DNA from: Methanoregula sp. UBA471
GTDB taxonomy: Archaea; Halobacteriota; Methanomicrobia; Methanomicrobiales; Methanospirillaceae
NCBI GenBank assembly: GCA_002495065.1
Contig: DADT01000072.1
Coordinates: 4,215 to 10,478 of the forward strand
Length of the DNA: 6,264 bases
Direction of reading: 5' to 3'
Under the pieces are notes generated by a model. It made no database searches. It saw only the letters and a program-made list of their open reading frames with translations, and was not told the origin of the DNA. Of this stretch, positions 1-5,455 are shown in pieces. A program made the position numbers and the translations under genes. How positions within the stretch are numbered: position 1 is the stretch's first letter; every line of letters starts with the position of its first letter.

Positions 1-120
1 TGCGATTGTGTCGTATTACCTTCTCTGGAGTTATCGATCCAAGGGGGGTGCCACAGCGGCGGGCGGAGGCATTACATGCCGTAGCCCCCAAAGAGCGTTA
101 AGAAAAATATTTTGAGGATT
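1..120. repeat. Dispersed repeat, copy 1 (truncated by window edge)
   Basis: This stretch aligns by hand with 1889-2009 in the same orientation: about 107 of 122 alignment columns match, with 12 substitutions and two small indels (2 bases missing around 61-65, 1 base extra around 90). It begins at the window edge, so its left boundary is unseen; similarity stops just after GAGGATT, about 13 bases past the lysS stop codon. It contains a short hairpin, GGCAT/ATGCC (68-72 with 76-80). The longer TGGA/TCCA pairing (26-29 with 38-41) is a degraded form of a perfect 6-bp stem in copy 2. The indels break the open reading frame that runs through copy 2, so this copy at least is not coding. No transposase or target-site duplication is visible. 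Confidence 0.85.
99..116 (-). terminator. Possible T-rich terminator of lysS
   Basis: Read on the minus strand, the sequence just past the lysS stop is AT-rich and includes a T5 run (bases 103-107). Archaeal termination is usually driven by short T-rich tracts without an obligatory hairpin, so this could end the lysS transcript. The tract is also part of the repeat's end, and no other support is available. Confidence 0.25.
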
Positions 121-132
121 TCAACTAAGCCA

Positions 133-1662
133 TTATTTTTTTTCCGATGCATCCACTGCAGGTAGCTCCTCTCCATCTTCCTGCAGTTTCTTCATCGAAG
201 GGAATAAAATCACTTCTTTTATTGAAACGTTATTGGTCAACAGCATGACGAGCCGGTCGATTCCAATGCCCACACCGCCCGTTGGTGGCATGCCATAGCC
301 GAGAGCGTTGATGAAATCGTAATCGATCATCTGGGCTTCGACATCACCCAGACGCCGTTTCTCGTCCTGCTCCTCGAACCGTGCTTTCTGATCGACCGGG
401 TCGTTGAGCTCCGAAAAGCCGTTGCCCACCTCCATGCCATGTATGAACAGTTCGAACCTCTCGGTGAACCCCTCTTTGGTCCTGTGCCGCTTTGCGAGGG
501 GGGAGTTCTCTACCGGGTAGTCGTGGATAAAGGTCGGCTGAATGAGTTTTTCCTCTACGAGCCCTTCAAAGAACTGGACAAGGAATTCCCGGTGGGTTTT
601 TGATTTTTCCCAGTCTTCGAGCTTGTTCTGCTGTGCGAGGTCACGGAGTTGTTCGACTGTATTGGCATAGATATCGATTCCGGCATATTCCTTTACTGCA
701 TCCACCATGGCGAGTTTCTTCCAGGGCCTTTGGAAATTCAGGGTGGTGTCCTCGAAGGGGATCTCAAATTTTCCATGGATCTCAATGACGATAGAGGAGA
801 CAATAGCTTCGGTCAGGCCCATCATGTCCTCGAAATCCCGGTACGCCCAGTAAATTTCCACCATGGAAAATTCCGGGTTGTGATTGGTATCAACTGCTTC
901 GTTCCGGAAATTCCGCGCAATCTCAAAGACCTTCTCGAATCCCCCGACGATCAGCCGTTTCAGGTACAACTCCGGTGCAATCCTGAGGAAGAGCTTCTGA
1001 TCGAGGAAATTGTGGTAGGATGTGAACGGGCGGGCGTTTGCCCCACCATAGACCGGCTGGAGGATCGGGGTTTCGAATTCCAGAAACCCATGATCATCAA
1101 GATACCTTCGAATCAGGGAGATGATCCGGCTCCTGATGCGGAACGTCTGCCGGCTCTCTTCGTTAACTATAAGGTCAACATATCGCTGGCGATAGCGCTT
1201 TTCGATATCCGTGAGCCCGTGAAATTTCTCAGGGAGGGAGCATACCGCCTTGCAGAGAAGGGTGAAGGTCTCAACCCATATGGTAATCTCTCCCAGTTTC
1301 GTGCGGAAAATATGACCGGTAACCCCGATAATATCTCCCCGTTCGATGAACTGGTTGAACAGGTTGAACTGCTCGTCACCGATATCGTTCTTCCTGATAT
1401 AGAGCTGGATCTTTCCGGTCTCGTCCCCGAGGTCGGCAAAGAGGGTTTTTCCATGGTTCCTTACAATGTATACCCTTCCGGCAGTCGACACCGGTTCAGC
1501 ACTCTTGTCATGAGTGATATCAGCATAACGGGTCTTAATCTCGAGCACCGTATGCTGCCTGTCAAATGAAGACGGGAAAATGGTGATTCCTTTATCTTTC
1601 AGTGCACGGACTTTATCAAGTCGTGTCTGATCAAATGCGAGATTATCTTGAGGACTGGTCAT
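133..1662 (-). CDS. lysS: Lysyl-tRNA synthetase, class II
   Basis: This cytoplasmic enzyme charges tRNA-Lys with lysine using ATP. The 509-residue protein has the full class II layout: an N-terminal helix and OB-fold anticodon-binding domain (about 58-145), then the catalytic core. Motif 1 lies around 178-203 (GFLEFETPIL). Motif 2 is at 244-270, with FRNEA and the ATP-contacting Arg253. Motif 3 is at 462-474 (GGVGIGIDRLVML, Arg470). The length is normal for the family; a short acidic and lysine-rich tail of about 20 residues follows FPSMKK. The start is supported by AGGTG (minus strand, 1670-1674) six bases upstream of ATG. Many methanogens use the unrelated class I enzyme (lysK) instead; a bacterial-type class II enzyme is known in some, including Methanosarcina, where both occur. 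It appears monocistronic, with its own upstream region, and is flanked by direct repeats. Whether a class I gene exists elsewhere cannot be judged here. Confidence 0.98.
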   Translation of the reverse strand: MTSPQDNLAFDQTRLDKVRALKDKGITIFPSSFDRQHTVLEIKTRYADITHDKSAEPVSTAGRVYIVRNHGKTLFADLGDETGKIQLYIRKNDIGDEQFNLFNQFIERGDIIGVTGHIFRTKLGEITIWVETFTLLCKAVCSLPEKFHGLTDIEKRYRQRYVDLIVNEESRQTFRIRSRIISLIRRYLDDHGFLEFETPILQPVYGGANARPFTSYHNFLDQKLFLRIAPELYLKRLIVGGFEKVFEIARNFRNEAVDTNHNPEFSMVEIYWAYRDFEDMMGLTEAIVSSIVIEIHGKFEIPFEDTTLNFQRPWKKLAMVDAVKEYAGIDIYANTVEQLRDLAQQNKLEDWEKSKTHREFLVQFFEGLVEEKLIQPTFIHDYPVENSPLAKRHRTKEGFTERFELFIHGMEVGNGFSELNDPVDQKARFEEQDEKRRLGDVEAQMIDYDFINALGYGMPPTGGVGIGIDRLVMLLTNNVSIKEVILFPSMKKLQEDGEELPAVDASEKK

Positions 1663-1758
1663 TGACAGGCACCTGGTTAGCAGAACGGGATGTATCAGTA
1701 CTATTCGATTCAGGAAGTAATAATACCTTCAGCGGGAAGCGACGGTGAAGCATAGCCG

Positions 1759-1770
1759 GGTTTTTAAGCG
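1759..1770 (-). promoter_or_regulatory. Candidate TATA box for lysS
   Basis: On the minus strand this reads GCTTAAAAA, an A/T-rich box resembling an archaeal TATA element. It lies about 100 bases upstream of the lysS ATG and would give a leader of roughly 75 bases. A weaker AT-rich stretch nearer the gene (about 1719-1727) is an alternative. No experimental support exists. Confidence 0.3.
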
Positions 1771-1776
1771 GTATCA

Positions 1777-1797
1777 GGAAGAAAAAAGAAAGAAAAG
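1777..1797 (-). terminator. Minus-strand pyrimidine tract, possible terminator
   Basis: On the minus strand this is an almost pure C/T tract with an internal T6, lying just upstream of the candidate lysS TATA element. It could stop read-through from the flavoprotein gene (stop at 2218) before the lysS promoter. It is far (over 400 bases) from that gene's stop, so the role is uncertain. Confidence 0.25.
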
Positions 1798-1888
1798 CGG
1801 CTTTGGAGAACCCTGAGTTTTCAACATATGGTAAAGCACCTGTCTACGGAGGGGAGAGTGCCTGTCCCCCCGAACCGCCCCTTCGCTT

Positions 1889-2009
1889 TGCGATTGTGTC
1901 GTATTATCTTCTCTGGAGTTATCGCTCCAGTGGGGGCGCTACAGCGGTGGGGGCGGAGGCATTACGTGCCGTAGTCCCCAAGAGCGTTGAGAAATATATT
2001 GTGAGGATT
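1889..2009. repeat. Dispersed repeat, copy 2
   Basis: This is the direct-orientation partner of 1-120, about 88% identical by hand alignment. It carries a perfect hairpin CTGGAG-TTATCG-CTCCAG (1913-1930). It also has a GGCA/TGCC stem (1958-1961 with 1967-1970) enclosed by possible CTAC/GTAG and GGGG/CCCC pairings. The repeat may extend further left: an adjacent GGGGA/TCCCC pairing (1851-1855 with 1865-1869) has no counterpart because copy 1 is cut by the window edge. A plus-strand open frame (1803-2042) runs through this copy but is frameshifted in copy 1. Function and family are unknown. Confidence 0.85.
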
Positions 2010-2077
2010 CCCCGGAAAATTAAATTAAAGAGATGTGAGTAATGGATTGTTTATTCCTCATAATTATTTGTGATGAA

Positions 2078-2111
2078 CCCCGCCGTGCCTCGGAGAGGCC
2101 CTGAGGCGGGG
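2078..2111. repeat. GC-rich inverted repeat / hairpin
   Basis: The outer arms CCCCGCC (2078-2084) and GGCGGGG (2105-2111) are perfectly complementary. Between them sits a second perfect stem, GCCTC (2087-2091) with GAGGC (2095-2099), over a 3-base loop. It lies about 107 bases past the flavoprotein stop codon on that gene's strand, in otherwise AT-rich sequence. It could be a 3'-end structure or a REP-like dispersed element. No strong T run follows it on the minus strand, so a bacterial-style intrinsic terminator is not supported. Confidence 0.75.
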
Positions 2112-2217
2112 AGCCCTCAAAAAATTACAGGGTTTAATGATTTTCATGGCTGGGTGAGACCATTCAAGTTCATGCCCGTTTCTACTAAGCCAGAAAAGAT
2201 TCAGCAAAATCTCCCGG

Positions 2218-3546
2218 TCAGGTATGCTTTTTCAATAGTTCCGAGGTGTATTTTGCAAGACCATAAACGCCATCGGTTGAAGGATGGACCTCGATAAACT
2301 CCTCAAAATCATGAACAGAGAAATTTCTTTTCATGAGAAAGGCCATATAGCCTGCGATGAGCCCCCCACCGGGCCCGGCACTGCAGATTCCCCGTATCTC
2401 CCCGGAATCCGGATCTGCCATGATCTTTGCCAGTCCCGTCTCTCCTGAAGGAACAGACCAGAAGGTTCCCGGGCCAGCGGGACCGGGGATGGTAAGCTTC
2501 GCCGTGCCTTCATCGCTGGTTATGCAGAAAGCGAGTTCATTGGTGAGATTGACCGACTGGGGGATATACCGGTAGTCCATCCTGCGGTCTTTTCCAAGGA
2601 TATTATCAGCGGCGACCAGGCCCTGGTGGCGGGCAACCGGCGTGAGGTACGGCGGTCCGGTTACGTCACCGGCCGCATACACGTTTTCAATAGTTGTACG
2701 CATGCGGTCATCGACAATGACCTCTCCGGCCGGACCCTTCATAACTCCGTTCAGCTTTTCGGATCGGGGCACGAGACCCGTGGCGAGTAACACCGCATCA
2801 GTCCTAAGGCTAAGATCCTGCCCGTTGGTTTTCACGTGCACTGAGGCAACGTCCGGGTCACCGTTAAATGAACAGATTCTGCAATTTTCCCGTATCTCCA
2901 CACCCTGCAGTTCCTTCCGGGCAAGTGCACGGAGATGGTCATCAAGACTCTTCAGAAAAGCACTCCTGCAGATCAGGGTTACCTTGCTGCCGAATTCTTT
3001 AAAGATATAGGCAAATTCCGCCGCCATTATTCCGCCTCCGACGATTGTCATCGTATCCGGAAGCTCCTTTATGCCCCACAGGGAATGTGGCGTATAAATG
3101 CCAGGAAGGCCGATGCCTTCTTCATCGGGAATATACGGGCGTGATCCCGTGGCTAAAATAACCTGCCTGGCTTCGATCTCTTCGTCATCCAGAAAAATAC
3201 AGTTCTTTTCAAACCTGCCAGTTCGTCCGTAGACGATGTCCACACCGGCGTTTCTGGTTTCATAATCGAGAATGGAAGCAATTTTTTGCTGGATCCCTTT
3301 CATCTCATGCAATAGAGTCAAAAAATGCAGTCGGGGAACCGAATCGAAAATCCCCCTGTCCCTGTACATCCGTGTCGAATGCATCATGCGGGCAATGTCA
3401 TTCAATGCACAGACGGGCATGCATCCAAAATGGAGGCACTGGCCCCCGATCCCCCCCTGCTCGATGAGCTGGACTTCTTTTCCGGCACTGGCAAGACGGA
3501 TCGATGCAATCCTGCCTGCCGGCCCACCCCCCAGGACAGCTATCAT
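2218..3546 (-). CDS. Dihydrolipoamide dehydrogenase-like flavoprotein disulfide oxidoreductase
   Basis: This 442-residue protein is a class I pyridine nucleotide-disulfide oxidoreductase, the family of Lpd, glutathione reductase and mercuric reductase. Features in order: the FAD-binding GGGPAG at 6-11 with Glu29; a redox-active CxxxxC (Cys37, Cys42) in GGQCLHFGCMP; ATG(S) at 132-135; the NAD(P) site GGGIMAAE at 170-177; the second FAD motif AAGD at 291-294; then a dimerisation domain ending in HPSTD (His421). The basic Arg194 after the second NAD(P)-domain strand resembles NADPH-using members. The usual acid five residues after the catalytic His is Gly426 here, with Asp425 one position earlier. 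An extra Cys46 follows the redox pair, where Lpd has the Ser-Lys of its CIPSK motif. The start has AGGA (3554-3557) seven bases upstream. No lipoyl protein or 2-oxoacid dehydrogenase is nearby, so the true substrate is unknown and calling it Lpd would overreach. Confidence 0.93.
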   Translation of the reverse strand: MIAVLGGGPAGRIASIRLASAGKEVQLIEQGGIGGQCLHFGCMPVCALNDIARMMHSTRMYRDRGIFDSVPRLHFLTLLHEMKGIQQKIASILDYETRNAGVDIVYGRTGRFEKNCIFLDDEEIEARQVILATGSRPYIPDEEGIGLPGIYTPHSLWGIKELPDTMTIVGGGIMAAEFAYIFKEFGSKVTLICRSAFLKSLDDHLRALARKELQGVEIRENCRICSFNGDPDVASVHVKTNGQDLSLRTDAVLLATGLVPRSEKLNGVMKGPAGEVIVDDRMRTTIENVYAAGDVTGPPYLTPVARHQGLVAADNILGKDRRMDYRYIPQSVNLTNELAFCITSDEGTAKLTIPGPAGPGTFWSVPSGETGLAKIMADPDSGEIRGICSAGPGGGLIAGYMAFLMKRNFSVHDFEEFIEVHPSTDGVYGLAKYTSELLKKHT

Positions 3547-3585
3547 AGAGAATTCCTGAGGCCTGCCATGCGACTGGCCTTAATG

Positions 3586-3593
3586 AATAAAAA
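3586..3593 (-). promoter_or_regulatory. AT-rich element upstream of the flavoprotein gene
   Basis: The minus strand reads TTTTTATT about 43 bases upstream of the flavoprotein ATG. It could be a TATA-like box giving a short leader that includes the AGGA ribosome-binding site. Equally, it could be a T-rich terminator for the upstream 321-residue gene, which ends at 3670. The 123-bp gap permits either independent transcription or co-transcription. Confidence 0.25.
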
Positions 3594-3669
3594 GGTAATG
3601 CGAATCTTCCCCTCAAAGTCCGGCTTCAGAATCCTTCCGGGAAAAGGCATCTGTCTCAGATTCCCCTGT

Positions 3670-4635
3670 TTAAAATATTTCAACACCCTCGTCCATGGGT
3701 TCTGAAAGCAGTTCACCGGTAAAAGCATTGATCTCAACGATCTTTTTGCCCCGTATCTGCCAGACAGGAATATAGACCTGCTGGGTATCAACCGTGATAT
3801 TTTTCTTATCAGGCTTAAGGATCTTTTCTTCGTAGAAGATGGCATCGCCCTTCTCCTGCTTGATGCGTACTTTCTGGGTAAGCCGGTCTATCAGCTCGCT
3901 GACAATCCGCTCCGTAGCCTCATCTTTTCTGATATGGGGATCAGAGACTTCTGCACCTGGGGGAATTTCATTTTCCTCGATCAGTTTTTGATCAATCTCG
4001 ATCTTTATCCCGTTGATCGCATTTATTGCACCCCAGCCTTCCGCATCAAAGGGAATTCTCCGGTCTTTGTAGACCTGTTCGCCATTACTCGTGTAATGGA
4101 AAAGATAATAGGGTATGAACCGGAGTTTTGCAGCGCCCTGAACGCCCCCGATTCGCATTGCTGCCTGCTCGGTGATCTTCACCGGGTAGTGCGGGATAAT
4201 GATACCGGAATGCTCCTCTTTCTGTGTTTCCGCCGGCCCCGTGGGTGCAGCAGAAGTTATTTTCTTTCCTTTCGCAGGCGTCAGATCCAGCGCCAGTTCG
4301 CGGTCAAGGATGTCAGCGAGGACAGCTTCCCCCGTATACCGCACAAATTCATCAATGCCCCACTGGATGCAGTTCTCTGTTACGATTTCCTTGTCAACAG
4401 AAAAAAGTAGTTTCTTGCAGGACATCTCATGATCATCGATCATAAGGCTGTAATTTGTTTTATCGAACTGCCCGATAAGGTCACTGTCATTTGAACAGAG
4501 CACCAGAAGGCAGGTTTCTTCGCGTACCGCAGAAAGGTCGAGGGGTTCGTCCACCTCTTCAACCTCAAAACGGGCTGCCTCAAGAATGAGTCGCATCGCA
4601 TTCCTGGCTTTCTCCCGCATATCGTGTTCCATCAT
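3670..4635 (-). CDS. Conserved-looking hypothetical protein, unrecognised
   Basis: I do not recognise this 321-residue protein; it is soluble, with no signal peptide or membrane segment. Two parts are visible. Residues about 1-118 form an alpha/beta-looking N-terminal domain with a long helix (REKARNAMRLILEAA), then a hydrophobic strand (TCLLVLC, 41-47). After a low-complexity linker (about 119-143) comes a C-terminal domain. This contains the pattern IP-aromatic...INAxxG twice: FIPYY at 173-177 with INAING at 204-209, and YIPVW at 288-292 with INAFTG at 302-307. That suggests an internal duplication. The N-terminal domain faintly recalls nuclease-like archaeal folds, but I see no convincing catalytic motif and assign no function. 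The start is ambiguous: ATGs at 4635, 4632 and 4620 are all in frame, and TATA spacing favours one of the first two with a leaderless transcript. It is transcribed divergently from the NrpR-domain gene across 42 bp. Confidence 0.88.
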   Translation of the reverse strand: MMEHDMREKARNAMRLILEAARFEVEEVDEPLDLSAVREETCLLVLCSNDSDLIGQFDKTNYSLMIDDHEMSCKKLLFSVDKEIVTENCIQWGIDEFVRYTGEAVLADILDRELALDLTPAKGKKITSAAPTGPAETQKEEHSGIIIPHYPVKITEQAAMRIGGVQGAAKLRFIPYYLFHYTSNGEQVYKDRRIPFDAEGWGAINAINGIKIEIDQKLIEENEIPPGAEVSDPHIRKDEATERIVSELIDRLTQKVRIKQEKGDAIFYEEKILKPDKKNITVDTQQVYIPVWQIRGKKIVEINAFTGELLSEPMDEGVEIF

Positions 4636-4652
4636 AAATAAATTGCCATGGT

Positions 4653-4658
4653 CTTATA
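4653..4658. promoter_or_regulatory. TATA-like element of the divergent promoter
   Basis: CTTATA on the plus strand reads TATAAG on the minus strand. Its centre is about 22 bases from the NrpR-domain ATG at 4678 and about 21-24 bases from the minus-strand ATGs at 4635/4632. Archaeal transcription starts about 25 bases from the box, so both genes could be leaderless; neither has a ribosome-binding site. It is unusual for one element to serve both directions, so only one of the two genes may actually use it. Confidence 0.45.
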
Positions 4659-4673
4659 GAACAATTTTTCTAT
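4656..4673. promoter_or_regulatory. Candidate operator: ATAGAA-N6-TTCTAT dyad
   Basis: This is a perfect 6-bp inverted repeat (4656-4661 and 4668-4673) with a 6-bp spacer. It sits between the divergent genes and overlaps the TATA-like element. The inner part, AGAA-N6-TTCT, matches the half-site spacing of known methanogen NrpR operators (GGAA-N6-TTCC in Methanococcus; GGTA-N6-TACC in Methanosarcina), but lacks the outer G/C. Binding here would block transcription in both directions. Assignment to NrpR is inference. Confidence 0.45.
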
Positions 4674-4677
4674 TGCG

Positions 4678-5442
4678 ATGTCTGAAATTACTATAATGAC
4701 CGTCCCCCTCAAATTTGTCAACCATAGCATTGAAGATTACGCGATGCAGGTGACGTATGATCCGGTCTCAAACGAGGGGAATGTTGTTTACAACCTGTCG
4801 GTAATAAAAAATGAAGACCTCGATTTTGCGATATCAATGCTTAAGGATGCCTACAAGACCGGTGTCACGGTAAGCGGGCGTGTTAAATTTTTCTCATCCG
4901 GTGAGAGAGTTGAAGGTTATGTCGTACCAAAAGGGTTCACCGGCATCGCCACCCTCTGCAGTATAACATTCGATGGCCTCCTGATCCGTCGCGGTATTCC
5001 TATTACCCCTATCGGAGGGGGGGTTGTCGAAATAGAAAAACGAACACCCCTGAGGTTTACCCATATGATCCTGTATGAGCACACGACTATCGATCCTCTT
5101 CAGGTGCTTATCTCCCAGAAAACAACCTCAGTTACCAGTGTGATGCGAACGGGAAGCGGGGCAATCCTTGCGAACATACGGGAGTTCCATATGGAAGCCG
5201 AACCCCAGGTCGGTATGGTACTGGATGAGCTGTCAAACAGCAGTCTCTCCGGAATTCTCGAAGTCGGCATACCCAACCTTGCTCTCCTTGGTGTACCGGT
5301 GAGCCCCCAGTTTGTTGCGATAGCAGCAGTCGGTGGCACAAATGCAATGGCTGCAATAAGAGAAGGGGGTTGCTGGGTGCAGACTCAGGCAATGAAAGGG
5401 CTGATGGATATATCCGAGATGGAAGAGATCCGGAATTGCTAA
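4678..5442 (+). CDS. nrpR: NrpR regulatory-domain (DUF128) protein lacking a helix-turn-helix
   Basis: NrpR proteins are euryarchaeal nitrogen repressors that sense 2-oxoglutarate as the signal of nitrogen limitation. This 254-residue protein is essentially one complete NrpR domain. Conserved-looking landmarks are GIATLCSITFDGLL (89-102), RGIPITPIGGGVVEIE (105-120), TTIDPL (136-141), TGSGAILANIRE (158-169), LGVPVS (204-209) and VGGTNAMAAI (218-227). The winged helix found at the N-terminus of DNA-binding NrpRs is absent; the domain begins within about 10 residues of the ATG, and only 42 bp separate this ATG from the divergent gene. This matches the NrpRII type of Methanosarcina, which has no helix-turn-helix and acts with a DNA-binding NrpRI by contacting TBP/TFB. 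A partner with a DNA-binding domain would be needed and is not in this window. With no ribosome-binding site and a TATA-like box about 22 bases upstream, the mRNA is probably leaderless. The nitrogen role is inferred from the family. Confidence 0.92.
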   Translation: MSEITIMTVPLKFVNHSIEDYAMQVTYDPVSNEGNVVYNLSVIKNEDLDFAISMLKDAYKTGVTVSGRVKFFSSGERVEGYVVPKGFTGIATLCSITFDGLLIRRGIPITPIGGGVVEIEKRTPLRFTHMILYEHTTIDPLQVLISQKTTSVTSVMRTGSGAILANIREFHMEAEPQVGMVLDELSNSSLSGILEVGIPNLALLGVPVSPQFVAIAAVGGTNAMAAIREGGCWVQTQAMKGLMDISEMEEIRNC

Positions 5443-5455
5443 TGAATTTCTCCGT

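Larger units (their letters stand above)
1663..2217. other. 555-bp gene-free region between lysS and the flavoprotein gene
   Basis: This gap contains, from left to right: the lysS leader and candidate promoter, a minus-strand pyrimidine tract (1777-1797), the second copy of the dispersed repeat (1889-2009), an AT-rich segment (about 2010-2075), and a GC-rich hairpin (2078-2111). Short open frames cross it on the plus strand (for example 1803-2042 and 2070-2297). Neither has a recognisable domain. The first runs through the repeat, and the second runs through the hairpin and into the 3' end of the neighbouring gene. I read the region as non-coding. Confidence 0.7.

Noticed and set aside
124..132. 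A 9-base match ACTAAGCCA at about 124-132 and again at about 2184-2192, considered as an attachment-site or target duplication
   Set aside because: It is too short and is not placed at corresponding edges of the two repeat copies; chance is sufficient.
649..1569. A 306-codon open frame on the plus strand, antisense to lysS
   Set aside because: It lies wholly inside the well-supported lysS gene, shows no recognisable domain, and is explained by the codon pattern of the opposite strand.
2070..2297. A 75-codon plus-strand frame in the spacer
   Set aside because: It runs through the GC-rich hairpin and into the 3' end of the flavoprotein gene on the other strand; it has no ribosome-binding site or recognisable domain.
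2218..3546. Annotation of the flavoprotein as mercuric reductase
   Set aside because: The NADPH-like Arg and CxxxxC fit, but the N-terminal metal-binding domain and the C-terminal cysteine pair of MerA are missing, and no mer genes are nearby.
4632..4649. A five-codon upstream frame (MAIYL) overlapping the start of the 321-residue protein gene
   Set aside because: With the only plausible TATA element at 4653-4658, transcription would start at or near the main ATG, so this frame is probably not in the mRNA.
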